A stretch of DNA of 54,140 nt from an uncultured Eubacterium sp. (GTDB lineage Bacteria > Bacillota > Clostridia > Lachnospirales > Lachnospiraceae), in assembly GCA_947385775.1 (NCBI GenBank), contig CANDMI010000017.1, positions 1-54,140 of the forward strand, written 5' to 3'. Shown in pieces: positions 36,923 through 47,488 of this stretch (positions are counted from its first letter, which is position 1; every line of letters starts with the position of its first letter). The translations under genes were made by a program, and so were the position numbers. The notes beneath the pieces were generated by a model. It had not been told where the DNA came from. It saw only the letters and a program-made list of their open reading frames with translations, and searched no databases.

Positions 36923-39085
36923 ATGGATTTCACACAACACAGGCAGCAGAGAGGCAAAAAGCTCCAACCACTGGATGTGATTGATGGATTTCAGGTACGT
37001 CCCGGATTTTACCACAGGAATGGAGCCACCGCCGCGGAAAACGGCGTAAGCTTTACGATTCATTCCCTTGGAGCCACAAGCTGTACGCTGCTGCTCTTTC
37101 ATCCACAGGAAAAGGAACCTTACGCAAAGCTGAAATACCCGGAATCTTACCATATCGGGAACACCTATTCCATGCTTGTGTTTGGGTTAAAAATCGAAGA
37201 ATTTGAGTACGCATTCCAGTTAGACGGGCCATATGACAGGGAGCGGGGGCTGTTGTTTGACAAAAACAATGTCCTGCTTGATCCGTACGCAAAAGCGGTC
37301 ACCGGGCAGCGGAACTGGGGGGAGCGCACCCAGGATGACGATTATGTATACCATGCAAGGGTTGTGGAAAACAATTTTGACTGGGGGAACATCCGCCAGC
37401 TGGAATACCCGATCGAAGACCTGGTGATCTATGAAATGCATGTGCGCGGATTTACAAACCACGAATCCTCCGGGGTTTCCGCAAGGGGGACTTACGAAGG
37501 GCTGCGTCAGAAAATCCCGTATTTAAAAGATCTGGGCATCAACGCCGTGGAGCTGATGCCGATATTTGAATTTGACGAGATGGAAAGCGCCAGAGTCGTA
37601 GACGGGCATCAGCTCTACAACTACTGGGGCTATAATACCGTGTGCTTTTTTGCGCCGAATACGGGCTATTCTTCCGTTGTGGAGCATAACCATGAGGGCG
37701 ACGAATTAAAGCAGCTGATATATGAATTAAAGGAAAACGGCATAGAGGTTATATTGGACGTGGTGTTTAACCATACGGCGGAAGGGAATGAAAAAGGGCC
37801 TTGTTTTTCCTTTAAAGGCATTGACAACAACATTTATTATATACTGGCTCCCGATGGAAATTATTACAATTTCAGCGGCTGCGGCAATGTGATGAACTGC
37901 AACCATCCGGTCATGCGCCAGTTTATACTGGAATGCCTGCGCTATTGGGCGACGGAATACCGGGTAGACGGGTTCCGATTTGACTTAGCTTCCATATTGA
38001 CGAGGGACCAGCACGGGGCGCCGCTTGCGGAGCCGCCTATTTTACAGGAAATCGCGTTAGACCCGCTGCTTGGGAAAGTAAAACTGATCGCGGAAGCGTG
38101 GGACGCCGGAGGATTGTACCAGGTAGGGCATTTCCCGAATTTCCAAAGATGGTCGGAATGGAACGGCAGATATCGCGACGACATCCGAAAATTTTTAAAA
38201 GGGGATAATGGAATGGCGGGCATTGCGATCGCCCGTATCACAGGCTCCCAGGATATGTATGGAAATACTCAGGAAGGGGAAAACGCGCCGATCAATTTCC
38301 TGACCTGCCATGACGGATTTACGCTTTATGATTTGTATTCTTATAATTATAAGCATAACGAAAAAAACGGCTGGAATAATACGGACGGGGATAACCAGGG
38401 AAACAGCTGGAACTGCGGCGCGGAAGGGGAAACCGACGATGTCCAGGTGGAAAACCTGCGCAAGCGCATGATCAAAAACGCGATCGTTACTTTAATGTGC
38501 AGCAGAGGCCCGGTGATGTTTTATGCCGGGGATGAATTTTGCAATACCCAATTTGGGAATAATAACGCGTACTGCCAGGACAACGAAATATCCTGGCTGG
38601 ATTGGAGCAGGATGGAAAAATATAAGGAAATCCATGATTTTTTCCGTTATATGGCAAACTTTCGCAAAACCCATGCCGTACTCCGAAAAAATACGCAAAA
38701 AGCCTCCTGCGACTATCCAGAGATTAGCCTTCATATCGGATTTCCATGGAACGGCAGGACGGATTACAACACCAAGCTCGTCGGCATTATGTACGCCGGG
38801 CGCAATGAGGAAAATACAAGGGACGATGTGATCTTCTACGGGATAAACGTATACTGGGAGCCGCTTGTGATGCAGCTTCCGGAGCCGCCGGGGGGCACGT
38901 ACTGGAAAATCTGCGTCAATACGTATGAGGAATACGAGGATGGCAAAGAGTTTTCGCTGCATTCCGAGTACAACCACCGCCTGACCGTCCAGCCGCGCAC
39001 GGCAGTCGTGCTTGTGGCGCAGGAGCAGGAAGAAGAAAAAGCGGAAGCGAAAGAAGAGGGCATACAGTCCATGGAGGAACAATGA
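36923..39085 (+). CDS. GlgX-type glycogen debranching / isoamylase-family enzyme
   Basis: A 720-residue GH13 enzyme acting on alpha-1,6 branches of glycogen or maltodextrins. An N-terminal CBM48-like domain (about residues 15-130) is followed by the barrel with DVVFNHTAEG, the nucleophile in GFRFDLASIL, the acid/base Glu in LIAEAWDAGG and NFLTCHDGFTL. The ATG at 36923 has GGAGG seven bases upstream. Its end overlaps ftsH by four bases (ATGA), so the two are coupled. The last 25 residues are an acidic E/A/K tail. Confidence 0.88.
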   Translation: MDFTQHRQQRGKKLQPLDVIDGFQVRPGFYHRNGATAAENGVSFTIHSLGATSCTLLLFHPQEKEPYAKLKYPESYHIGNTYSMLVFGLKIEEFEYAFQLDGPYDRERGLLFDKNNVLLDPYAKAVTGQRNWGERTQDDDYVYHARVVENNFDWGNIRQLEYPIEDLVIYEMHVRGFTNHESSGVSARGTYEGLRQKIPYLKDLGINAVELMPIFEFDEMESARVVDGHQLYNYWGYNTVCFFAPNTGYSSVVEHNHEGDELKQLIYELKENGIEVILDVVFNHTAEGNEKGPCFSFKGIDNNIYYILAPDGNYYNFSGCGNVMNCNHPVMRQFILECLRYWATEYRVDGFRFDLASILTRDQHGAPLAEPPILQEIALDPLLGKVKLIAEAWDAGGLYQVGHFPNFQRWSEWNGRYRDDIRKFLKGDNGMAGIAIARITGSQDMYGNTQEGENAPINFLTCHDGFTLYDLYSYNYKHNEKNGWNNTDGDNQGNSWNCGAEGETDDVQVENLRKRMIKNAIVTLMCSRGPVMFYAGDEFCNTQFGNNNAYCQDNEISWLDWSRMEKYKEIHDFFRYMANFRKTHAVLRKNTQKASCDYPEISLHIGFPWNGRTDYNTKLVGIMYAGRNEENTRDDVIFYGINVYWEPLVMQLPEPPGGTYWKICVNTYEEYEDGKEFSLHSEYNHRLTVQPRTAVVLVAQEQEEEKAEAKEEGIQSMEEQ

Positions 39086-40995
39086 ATAATCAGTCACCAA
39101 ACAACAACGGGAACAACAACCCCAGGAACAAGAAAAACGGCAACGGGCAGATGATCTTAATGTTTTTGCTGATTACGCTGATCGCGCTGTTCTTTATGAG
39201 CATGTTCAACAAATGGCAAAAGCAGATGACCACAAAGGAGATATCTTATACCGAATTTCTGGAAATGGTTGAAAAAGACAAGGTTGCGGAGGTGCATGTC
39301 ACTTCCAATAGTTACCGCATCACGCCAAAAACGGCGAAAACAGATTTTGCGGCGGTCACCTATTTTACCGGGATCGCGGGTAATGACCTGGAGTTGGTGT
39401 CGCTGTTAAAAGAGCATAACGTCAAATATTATCCGTATATACCGGACGATTCCGCCACCTGGATTTACAATATTTTAAGCATTGTGCTGCCAATCCTGCT
39501 GTTATGGGCGGTTATGGGGTTCTTAATGCGCAAAATGGGCAACGGCATGGGAATGGGCGTTGGAAAAAGCACCGCCAAAGTTTACGTAGAAAAAAAGACC
39601 GGCGTGACATTCAAGGATGTGGCGGGGCAGGACGAAGCGAAGGAATCCTTGCAGGAAGTGGTAGACTTTTTGCATAACCCGAAAAAATACACAGATATCG
39701 GCGCAAAGCTGCCAAAGGGAGCGCTTTTGGTAGGCCCTCCGGGAACCGGAAAAACGCTTTTGGCAAAGGCCGTAGCCGGAGAAGCCAACGTGCCGTTTTT
39801 TTCCCTTGCAGGCTCCGATTTTGTGGAAATGTTTGTAGGCGTGGGCGCGTCCCGTGTGCGTGATTTATTTAAAGAAGCGCAAAAACAGGCGCCTTGCATT
39901 ATCTTCATCGACGAGATTGACGCGATCGGAAAAAGCCGCGACAGCAGATACGGCGGCGGCAACGACGAGCGCGAGCAGACGTTAAACCAGCTGCTTGCGG
40001 AAATGGACGGGTTTGACACATCCAAGGGGCTTTTGATCTTAGCGGCCACAAACCGTCCGGAGGTATTAGACAAAGCCCTGTTGCGCCCGGGGCGCTTTGA
40101 CCGGCGCATCATCGTAGAAAAGCCGGATTTAAAAGGCAGGGTGGAGACGTTAAAGGTGCATTCCAAAGATGTATTAATGGATGAAACCGTGGATTTAGAC
40201 GCGATCGCTCTTGCGACTTCCGGCGCGGTAGGGTCTGACCTTGCGAATATGATCAACGAAGCCGCGATTAATGCGGTAAAAAACGGCAGAAAATATGTAA
40301 ACCAGTCCGACCTGTTTGAATCGGTGGAAGTCGTAATAGCGGGTAAGGAGAAAAAAGACCGGATCTTAGGCGAAGAAGAAAAGCGGATCGTCGCTTATCA
40401 CGAGGTGGGTCACGCGCTGACGACGGCGTTGCAAAAAAACGCGGAGCCGGTGCAAAAAATTACAATTGTGCCCCGCACTATGGGGGCTTTGGGCTATGTC
40501 ATGCAGGTGCCGGAGGAGGAAAAATACCTGATGACAGAGGATGAGCTGAAAGCGCGGCTTGTGACCTTTATGGCGGGGCGCGCGGCGGAGGAGATCGTAT
40601 TTCACTCCATTACCACAGGCGCGTCCAATGATATCGAAAAAGCGACGCAGATGGCGCGTTCCATGGTGACGCAGTACGGCATGTCTGAAAAATTCGGCAT
40701 GGTCAGCCTGGAATCGGTAGAGAACCGCTACCTGGACGGCAGGCCGGTATTAAACTGCGGCGACCGCACAGCGGCGGAGATCGATGTCGAGGTGCAAAAG
40801 CTCATTAAAGACAGCTATGAAAAAGCAAAGCATTTATTGGAGGAAAACCGAAGTGTATTAGACCAGATAGCGGAATATTTATTTGAACATGAGACGATCA
40901 CCGGAAAAGAGTTCATGCGGATCTACCGTGAGATCAAGGGGATTCCGGAGCCGCCGGAGGAGGAAGAAAAGGAAGAAGGCAGCGACCATGTTTGA
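39082..40995 (+). CDS. ftsH: ATP-dependent zinc metalloprotease FtsH
   Basis: A 637-residue membrane-bound AAA+ protease that degrades misfolded membrane proteins. There are two membrane helices (about residues 15-38 and 130-152) with an extracytoplasmic domain between them. The AAA module has Walker A GPPGTGKT, Walker [12 protein letters not shown] and the second region of homology with RPGRFDRR. The zinc site is [12 protein letters not shown] (HExxH) with the distal acidic ligand in [16 protein letters not shown]-region sequence. It starts inside the GlgX gene and overlaps uvrC by eight bases. The N terminus is Asn-rich and hydrophilic. Confidence 0.96.
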   Translation: MNNQSPNNNGNNNPRNKKNGNGQMILMFLLITLIALFFMSMFNKWQKQMTTKEISYTEFLEMVEKDKVAEVHVTSNSYRITPKTAKTDFAAVTYFTGIAGNDLELVSLLKEHNVKYYPYIPDDSATWIYNILSIVLPILLLWAVMGFLMRKMGNGMGMGVGKSTAKVYVEKKTGVTFKDVAGQDEAKESLQEVVDFLHNPKKYTDIGAKLPKGALLVGPPGTGKTLLAKAVAGEANVPFFSLAGSDFVEMFVGVGASRVRDLFKEAQKQAPCIIFIDEIDAIGKSRDSRYGGGNDEREQTLNQLLAEMDGFDTSKGLLILAATNRPEVLDKALLRPGRFDRRIIVEKPDLKGRVETLKVHSKDVLMDETVDLDAIALATSGAVGSDLANMINEAAINAVKNGRKYVNQSDLFESVEVVIAGKEKKDRILGEEEKRIVAYHEVGHALTTALQKNAEPVQKITIVPRTMGALGYVMQVPEEEKYLMTEDELKARLVTFMAGRAAEEIVFHSITTGASNDIEKATQMARSMVTQYGMSEKFGMVSLESVENRYLDGRPVLNCGDRTAAEIDVEVQKLIKDSYEKAKHLLEENRSVLDQIAEYLFEHETITGKEFMRIYREIKGIPEPPEEEEKEEGSDHV

Positions 40996-42856
40996 TATCC
41001 AGGAGGAATTAAAAAAACTGCCGGGTAGGCCGGGAGTGTATCTGATGCATGATAAAAACGACACGATCATCTATGTCGGCAAGGCGGTAAACTTAAAAAA
41101 CCGCGTCAGGCAGTATTTCCGCGCCAGCCATGACGAAGGGATACGAAAAGACCAGATGGTCAGGCAGATCGACCATTTTGAGTACATTATCACGGATTCG
41201 GAGCTGGAAGCGCTCGTTTTAGAATGCAATTTGATCAAAGAACACAGGCCGAAATACAACATTCTTTTAAAAGATGATAAGACTTATCCGTATATAAAAG
41301 TGACGCTGGGGGAAACTTACCCCAGGGTCCTTTTTTCACGCCAGATGAAAAAAGACAAATCCCAGTATTTCGGCCCTTACACCAGCGCGGGCGCGGTAAA
41401 AGACACGATCGAGCTGATACGCAAATTATACCAGCTGCGCACCTGCAACCGCCAGCTGCCACGGGATACGGGCAAAGACCGCCCGTGTCTGAACTACCAT
41501 ATCCATCAGTGCAAGGCGCCCTGCCAGGGCTATATCAGCCCCGAGGATTACCAGGCGCGCATAAAAAAAGCGCTGGATTTTTTAAACGGAAATTACGACC
41601 CGGTATTGTCGGAGCTGGGGGCCAAGATGCAGGCGGCCTCCGATGAGATGAATTTTGAAAAAGCAATGGAGTACCGGGATTTAATTAATAGCGTCCGCCA
41701 GCTATCAGAAAAGCAGAAAGTAACCAATTCCGATGGGGAAGACAAAGACATTATCGCGCTGGCAAAGGACGATCGGGACGCGGTAGTGCAGGTGTTTTTT
41801 GTGCGGGACGGCAGGCTCATTGGCAGGGAGCATTTTTACGTTACGATTAACGTAAACGACACAACAAAACAGATCTTAAACTCTTTCCTCAAGCAGTTTT
41901 ATGCCGGAACGCCGTTTGTGCCAAAGGAAGTCATGCTGCAAACCCAGATCGAGGAGGAAAAAGTAATCGCCGAATGGCTGTCCGAAAAGCGGGGGCAGAA
42001 GGTCTATATCCGTGTCCCGAAAAAAGGGATGAAGGAAAAGCTTGTAGATTTGGCGCAAAAAAACGCCAGGCTCGTTTTAAACCAGGACAAAGAGCGCTTA
42101 AAACGGGAAGAAGGCAGGACGATCGGCGCAATGAAGGAGATCGCAAAGCTGCTGCGGCTGCCGGGCATCGAACGGGTGGAAGCCTATGATATTTCCAATA
42201 CAAACGGCTTCGAAAGCGTAGGCTCTATGATCGTTTACGAAAAGGGCAAGCCCTGCCGCAGCGATTACCGGAAATTTAAGCTGCGCACCGTAACCGGGCC
42301 GGATGATTACGCGTCGATGCATGAGGTTTTGACCCGCAGATTTGTCCACGGCATGGAGGAGCGCAGGCAGCGCAGCGAAAAAAAACTGGACTTATCTTAC
42401 GGCAGCTTTACGAAATTTCCGGATTTAATTATGATGGACGGCGGACGGGGACAGGTAAACATCGCGCTACAGGTTTTGCAGGAATTAAACCTGGACATTC
42501 CGGTATGCGGGATGGTGAAGGACGATTTTCACCGGACAAGGGGGCTTTATTTTCAAAACATGGAGATGCCGATCGACCGGGACTCGGAGGGATTTAAGCT
42601 GATCACCAGAATCCAGGACGAAGCCCACCGGTTTGCTATTGAGTACCACCGCTCCCTGCGCAGTAAGGAGCAGGTGCATTCTGTATTAGACGATATCCCG
42701 GGCATCGGCCCGGCAAGGAGAAAAGCGCTGATGCGGTATTTCCAGTCCATTGAAGAGATCCGAAACGCCACCGTGGAGCAGCTTTGCGAGCCAGACAGCA
42801 TGAATGAGAAAGCGGCGCAGGCGGTGTACGAATATTTTCGTGAGCAGCATGCGTAG
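40988..42856 (+). CDS. uvrC: Excinuclease ABC subunit C
   Basis: A 622-residue nucleotide-excision repair nuclease that makes both incisions at UvrAB-marked lesions. The N-terminal GIY-YIG domain reads [33 protein letters not shown] UvrB-interaction (UVR) motif is near residues 200-235 ([15 protein letters not shown]). The C-terminal RNase H-like domain has [11 protein letters not shown], and the end has a helix-hairpin-helix region ([16 protein letters not shown]). The ATG at 40988 overlaps the ftsH stop, preceded by GAAGAAGGCAGC as a weak ribosome site. Confidence 0.95.
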   Translation: MFDIQEELKKLPGRPGVYLMHDKNDTIIYVGKAVNLKNRVRQYFRASHDEGIRKDQMVRQIDHFEYIITDSELEALVLECNLIKEHRPKYNILLKDDKTYPYIKVTLGETYPRVLFSRQMKKDKSQYFGPYTSAGAVKDTIELIRKLYQLRTCNRQLPRDTGKDRPCLNYHIHQCKAPCQGYISPEDYQARIKKALDFLNGNYDPVLSELGAKMQAASDEMNFEKAMEYRDLINSVRQLSEKQKVTNSDGEDKDIIALAKDDRDAVVQVFFVRDGRLIGREHFYVTINVNDTTKQILNSFLKQFYAGTPFVPKEVMLQTQIEEEKVIAEWLSEKRGQKVYIRVPKKGMKEKLVDLAQKNARLVLNQDKERLKREEGRTIGAMKEIAKLLRLPGIERVEAYDISNTNGFESVGSMIVYEKGKPCRSDYRKFKLRTVTGPDDYASMHEVLTRRFVHGMEERRQRSEKKLDLSYGSFTKFPDLIMMDGGRGQVNIALQVLQELNLDIPVCGMVKDDFHRTRGLYFQNMEMPIDRDSEGFKLITRIQDEAHRFAIEYHRSLRSKEQVHSVLDDIPGIGPARRKALMRYFQSIEEIRNATVEQLCEPDSMNEKAAQAVYEYFREQHA

Positions 42857-42873
42857 CAAGGATTTCTGTTTTC

Positions 42874-43037
42874 GTTACAGTCCAGCCCGCGCCATTCGAG
42901 GAGGCGCCTGCGGCGCTTTCCCGCAGCTGACGCAGCTAACTTTGCTCATAATCGGGCGCTCCGCTCATCGACTGTGAGACGCGCTCATTCATGCAAGCAT
43001 GATTCGCCCATCTTACAGCCGATGGCTGAACTGTTAC
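42874..43037. repeat. MITE-like element, copy 2
   Basis: A 164-bp element in the uvrC-hprK gap, inverted relative to 22779-22946. The ends, GTTACAGTCCAGCC and GGCTGAACTGTTAC, are imperfect inverted repeats. Internal matches to copy 1 include AGCAAAGTTAGCTGCG versus AACAAAGGCAGCTGCG, GGAAAGCGC, and GAATGGCG(C/T)GGGCTG. Confidence 0.7.
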
Positions 43038-43174
43038 ATGTTTTAAATATTGATGAATAGTAGTAATTGCTCAACGGTTGGAATTGTGTTACACTTATAA
43101 CCATATAGAATAGGTTACATTTGGCTGTGCTCTGATTACATTGGGTTGCCACACAAGGTTTTAGGAGGATGAAT

Positions 43175-44095
43175 ATGGAAGGTGTAAATATACAATGGTT
43201 TGCGGATTGTTTTAAAATGAAAAACCTGACGGAAGGGATTGATCTATCCGTCCGTCAGATCACGGTGTCTGACATTAACCGACCGGCGTTTCAGTTTTGC
43301 GGTTATTTTGGGCATTTTACAGGCGAGCGTGTGCAGATCGTCGGCAAACAGGAATACACATATTTGCAGCAGTTGGACGCGGAAAAGAGAAAAAAAGCCT
43401 TTGAAGATTTTCTGGCATACGATATGCCCTGCGTGATCTTTTGCAGGGGGCTGCTTCCGCATGAAGATTTTTTAGAGATCGCAAACAGAAACAATGTGGC
43501 GGTATTAAGCACAAACCATAAAACATCCAGCGTCATGGCGGAGATCATACGTGTCTTAAATGAAAAGCTGGCGCCTTGCATATCTATTCATGGCGTGCTT
43601 GTAGACGTATACGGCGAAGGGCTTTTGATCATGGGCGAAAGCGGAATCGGCAAAAGCGAAGCCGCGCTGGAGCTGATCCGCAGGGGCCACCGCCTTGTGA
43701 CAGACGACGTGGTGGAGATCCGCAGGATCAACGAAAGCACGCTGATCGGCACATCGCCGGACATTACGCGGTACTTTATTGAATTACGCGGCATCGGGAT
43801 TATTGATGTAAAGGCGCTTTATGGCGTGGAATGCGTCAAAGAAAAGCAGAGCATCGACCTGGTGATCAAGCTGGAGGACTGGAAACGGGACAACGAGTAC
43901 GACAGGCTGGGTCTGGAACAGGAATATACGGAAATATTAGGCGTAAAAGTCGTCTGCCATTCCCTGCCAATCCGCCCGGGACGAAACCTTGCCGTAATCT
44001 GCGAGACCGCGGCCGTAAACCACAGGCAGAAAAAGATGGGCTACAATGCGGCGCAGGAATTATATCGCCGTGTGCAGGAGAATTTAAATAAATAA
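43175..44095 (+). CDS. hprK: HPr kinase/phosphorylase
   Basis: A 306-residue bifunctional enzyme that phosphorylates Ser46 of HPr, controlling carbon catabolite repression and PTS uptake. The P-loop is GESGIGKSEAALEL, followed by GHRLVTDDVVEI. The family signature ELRGIGIIDVKALYGV is present. I chose the ATG at 43175, six bases after AGGAGG; the ATG at 43169 abuts that site. No HPr gene is in the window. Confidence 0.95.
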   Translation: MEGVNIQWFADCFKMKNLTEGIDLSVRQITVSDINRPAFQFCGYFGHFTGERVQIVGKQEYTYLQQLDAEKRKKAFEDFLAYDMPCVIFCRGLLPHEDFLEIANRNNVAVLSTNHKTSSVMAEIIRVLNEKLAPCISIHGVLVDVYGEGLLIMGESGIGKSEAALELIRRGHRLVTDDVVEIRRINESTLIGTSPDITRYFIELRGIGIIDVKALYGVECVKEKQSIDLVIKLEDWKRDNEYDRLGLEQEYTEILGVKVVCHSLPIRPGRNLAVICETAAVNHRQKKMGYNAAQELYRRVQENLNK

Positions 44096-44117
44096 TAAGA
44101 AAAAATAGGAGATTAAA

Positions 44118-45521
44118 ATGGAACGAAAAAATGCATGGGAAAAATATCCGCCAGATCAACGGGAAGCGTTGATGCTGTTTTCAGAAAACTACAGAAAATT
44201 TATATCAGAATGCAAAACAGAGAGGGAATGCGTAGCGGAATTTAAAAAACAGGCCCGCTCCTGCGGCTTTCTGGATTTAAAGGAAGTCATAAAATCCGGA
44301 AAAAGCCTAAAGCCAGGGGATAAAGTGTATGCCGTAAACATGGAAAAATATATCGCGCTGTATGTCATAGGAAAACAGCCGATGGAGCAGGGCATGAATA
44401 TTTTAGGCGCGCATATCGATTCGCCGCGCCTGGATCTAAAGCAGGTTCCGTTGTACGAGGATACGGAGCTGGCAATGCTGGATACCCATTATTATGGCGG
44501 CGTCAAAAAATACCAGTGGGTGACGCTTCCGCTTGCCCTCCACGGCGTATTTGCGAAAAAAGACGGTACGGTTGTAACGGTCAGTGTCGGGGATAAGCCT
44601 GGAGATCCGGTATTTGGCGTGAGCGACCTGCTGATCCATCTGGCAGGCGAGCAGATGGAGAAAAAGGCGAATAAGGCCATTGAGGGCGAAAACCTGGATA
44701 TTTTGATTGGCAGTATCCCGTATGCCGAAGAAAAAGATGAAAACAGCGAAAAAATCAAAGACCGGGTAAAAGCGAACGTTTTAAATATTTTACAAAAAGA
44801 ATTTGGCATTGAAGAAGAGGACTTCGTATCGGCGGAGATCGAAGCGGTTCCGGCAGGGGAAGCAAGGGACTATGGATTTGACCGCAGCATGATCATGGGC
44901 TATGGGCATGACGACCGGGTATGCGCCTATCCGTCCTTTAAGGCAATGGCGGACAATAAAGAAACGCCGGAGCGCACAAGCGTATGCCTGCTTGTAGACA
45001 AAGAAGAGATCGGCAGCGTTGGCGCAACCGGGATGCAGTCGTTGTTTTTTGAAAATATGACGGCGGAGGTATTAAATGCGGCGGGGCAGTTCAGTGAATT
45101 GGCGCTGCGCCGGACGCTGGCAAATTCAAAGGTGCTTTCTTCCGACGTAAGCGCGGCGTTTGACCCGAATTATCCGTCGGTTTCGGAAAAGAAAAACGCG
45201 GCGTATTTCGGGAAAGGGCTAGTCTTTAATAAGTACACAGGCTCCAGGGGAAAATCCGGCTCCAATGACGCGAACGCCGAATATATGGCGCATTTACGTG
45301 AAATTTTAGACCGAAACGGCGTAACGTACCAGACCTCAGAGCTTGGAAAAGTAGACAAGGGCGGCGGCGGGACGATCGCCTATATTCTGGCGAAATACGG
45401 CATGGAGGTCATTGACAGCGGAGTAGCCGTATTAAATATGCACGCGCCGTGGGAGATCATCAGCAAAGTGGATCTATACGAAGCATACCGGGGGTACCAG
45501 GTATTTCTAAAGGAAGCTTAG
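44118..45521 (+). CDS. M18 family aminopeptidase
   Basis: A 467-residue cytoplasmic zinc aminopeptidase. Family motifs are visible: GAHIDSPRLDLKQ with the first metal-binding His and Asp, LVDKEEIGSVGATG with the catalytic Glu pair, and LNMHAPWEI with a metal-binding His near the C terminus. M18 enzymes form large homododecamers and remove N-terminal acidic or hydrophobic residues; which specificity applies here cannot be told. The start follows AGGAG and lies 22 bases after hprK, so they may form one transcription unit. Confidence 0.9.
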   Translation: MERKNAWEKYPPDQREALMLFSENYRKFISECKTERECVAEFKKQARSCGFLDLKEVIKSGKSLKPGDKVYAVNMEKYIALYVIGKQPMEQGMNILGAHIDSPRLDLKQVPLYEDTELAMLDTHYYGGVKKYQWVTLPLALHGVFAKKDGTVVTVSVGDKPGDPVFGVSDLLIHLAGEQMEKKANKAIEGENLDILIGSIPYAEEKDENSEKIKDRVKANVLNILQKEFGIEEEDFVSAEIEAVPAGEARDYGFDRSMIMGYGHDDRVCAYPSFKAMADNKETPERTSVCLLVDKEEIGSVGATGMQSLFFENMTAEVLNAAGQFSELALRRTLANSKVLSSDVSAAFDPNYPSVSEKKNAAYFGKGLVFNKYTGSRGKSGSNDANAEYMAHLREILDRNGVTYQTSELGKVDKGGGGTIAYILAKYGMEVIDSGVAVLNMHAPWEIISKVDLYEAYRGYQVFLKEA

Positions 45522-45625
45522 TTTTTTTTATTAAAAATAAAACAAATAAAATAAAAGAAATAAAATGGCAAAAGCGGAAATATAAAGATAGTAACAAACG
45601 TTATTTTATATAGAAAGAAAAAAGC

Positions 45626-46543
45626 ATGGATGAATTTTATCAACAGTTATTAAACATCCTAAGTGACAGCCAGGTTTTGCTTAAGGAGCCAATGAGCCGC
45701 CATACCACGTTTCGGGCTGGCGGCCCGGCGGATTACTTTCTTATGCCGGGTACAGCGCAGATGGGGGAGGTAACCGCGCTTTGCGGGAAATATCATGTGC
45801 CATACCAGGTGATCGGAAACGGAAGCAACCTTTTGGTCAGTGACCAGGGCGTGCGCGGCGCGATCATTGCGCTGTCGGGCGCGTATGCAAAAAACGTCCG
45901 CATCAGCGGGGATCATCTGACGGCGCAGGCGGGCACATTGCTGTCGCAGGCGGCAATGGAAGCGTGCCAGGCAGGGCTTGGGGGGCTGGAATTTGCGGCG
46001 GGGATACCAGGCTCTGTAGGCGGCGCGACAGTTATGAACGCGGGGGCTTACGGTGGAGAACTAAAAGATGTAGTCGCACAGGTAAAAGCGCTTGCAAAAG
46101 ACGGCGGCGTGATTACGTTAAGCGGCAGCCAGATGGATTTTAACTATCGCCATAGCTGTATCCCGGCGCGCGGCATGATCGTGCTGGAAACGGAATTTGC
46201 GTTACAGCCAAAGCCAAAAGAGGAAATCCGAAAACGGATGGAGGAGCTGAAAAACCGCAGGATTGAAAAACAGCCGTTGGAATATCCGAGCGCCGGCAGC
46301 ACGTTTAAGCGACCGGAAGGGCATTTCGCCGGAAAACTGATCATGGACGCGGGGTTAGCCGGGTTTTCCATTGGCGGTGCACAGGTATCCGAAAAGCATT
46401 GCGGCTTTGTCATCAATAAGGGAGGGGCTTTGGCATCCGATATTTATAAAGTCATCCGGCATGTGCAGCGGGAGGTTCTGCGGCAGTTTGGCGTGACGCT
46501 TGAAATGGAAGTGAAATGTATTGGTGAATTTAAGGATGCGTAA
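45626..46543 (+). CDS. murB: UDP-N-acetylenolpyruvoylglucosamine reductase
   Basis: A 305-residue FAD enzyme that reduces UDP-GlcNAc-enolpyruvate to UDP-MurNAc in peptidoglycan precursor synthesis. FAD-binding signs are HTTFRAGGPADYF, IGNGSNLLVSD and AGIPGSVGGATVMNAGAYGGE; the catalytic Ser lies in SAGSTFKRPEG and the Glu near the C-terminal MEVKCIGEF. It is of the shorter type IIb form found in Gram-positives. A 104-base AT-rich gap without a clear hairpin precedes it. Confidence 0.95.
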   Translation: MDEFYQQLLNILSDSQVLLKEPMSRHTTFRAGGPADYFLMPGTAQMGEVTALCGKYHVPYQVIGNGSNLLVSDQGVRGAIIALSGAYAKNVRISGDHLTAQAGTLLSQAAMEACQAGLGGLEFAAGIPGSVGGATVMNAGAYGGELKDVVAQVKALAKDGGVITLSGSQMDFNYRHSCIPARGMIVLETEFALQPKPKEEIRKRMEELKNRRIEKQPLEYPSAGSTFKRPEGHFAGKLIMDAGLAGFSIGGAQVSEKHCGFVINKGGALASDIYKVIRHVQREVLRQFGVTLEMEVKCIGEFKDA

Positions 46544-46589
46544 ACAATAAGGCGGAGAGAAATAAAAAAGCCTGGAGAGGAAGATGCGT

Positions 46590-47474
46590 ATGCGTTTTGT
46601 GATTTTGACAGGTATATCCGGCGCCGGAAAAAGCACGGCGCTGAAAATGATGGAGGATATGGGGTATTATTGCGTGGACAATCTGCCGATCCCATTAGTG
46701 GAGCATATTTATGAAATGGCGGACTCCGCGGGTTCAGAGCTGCAAAAGGTGGCGGTAGGCATAGACGCGAGAAACGGAACGGATCTTGGCGAAATGAAAG
46801 CGGTTTTGCAAAAGATGCAGGAGCAGGGCAGGGATTGTGAGATTTTATTTCTGGATTCAGACGATCCGGTGTTAGTCAAGCGCTATAAAGAAACCAGGCG
46901 CAGCCATCCATTGGCGCATGGCGAACGGATCGGCAAAGGGATTACTAGGGAGCGGCAGCGGCTCCAGTATTTAAAAGACCATGCGGATTACATTATCGAC
47001 ACAAGCCACTTACTGACAAGAGAGCTGAAAATAGAGTTAGAAAACATTTTTGTCAACCGCCAGCATTACAGCAGCCTGTTTGTCACGGTGCTTTCCTTTG
47101 GGTTTAAATATGGGATTCCGGTGGATTCAGACCTGGTATTTGACGTGCGCTTCCTCCCAAATCCATATTATGTGGAAGGGCTGCGCGCCAAAAGCGGCAA
47201 TGACAAAGAAATCCAGGACTATGTCTTGCAGTTTCCGGAGGCGCATGTATTTTTAGATAAGCTGGTAGATATGGTGCAGTTTTTGATACCCAATTATATT
47301 GCGGAAGGCAAGAGTCAGCTTGTGATCGGGATTGGCTGCACCGGAGGGAAGCACCGCTCGGTGACATTGGCAAATGAGCTTTACCGCAGGCTTTCCCTAA
47401 GCACAAGCGAGGATTCAAATTATGGGCTGAAAATTGAGCATCGCGATATTGAAAAGGATGCCTTGCATAAATAA
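46590..47474 (+). CDS. rapZ: RNase adapter protein RapZ / YvcJ nucleotide-binding protein
   Basis: A 294-residue ATP/GTP-binding protein. In Gram-negatives RapZ controls glucosamine-6-phosphate synthase through small RNAs; in Bacillus YvcJ affects competence. The Walker A is GISGAGKSTALK, followed by DMGYYCVDNLPI. The C-terminal domain has SFGFKYGIPVDSDLVFDVRFLPNPYY and GIGCTGGKHRSV, both family signatures. A second ATG two codons upstream (46584) is also in frame. It follows murB and precedes whiA. Confidence 0.94.
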   Translation: MRFVILTGISGAGKSTALKMMEDMGYYCVDNLPIPLVEHIYEMADSAGSELQKVAVGIDARNGTDLGEMKAVLQKMQEQGRDCEILFLDSDDPVLVKRYKETRRSHPLAHGERIGKGITRERQRLQYLKDHADYIIDTSHLLTRELKIELENIFVNRQHYSSLFVTVLSFGFKYGIPVDSDLVFDVRFLPNPYYVEGLRAKSGNDKEIQDYVLQFPEAHVFLDKLVDMVQFLIPNYIAEGKSQLVIGIGCTGGKHRSVTLANELYRRLSLSTSEDSNYGLKIEHRDIEKDALHK

Positions 47475-47488
47475 GGGGGCTTTGCCTT

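Noticed and set aside
39582-40256. Minus-strand frame of 224 codons
   Set aside because: Antisense to ftsH, whose motifs are unambiguous.
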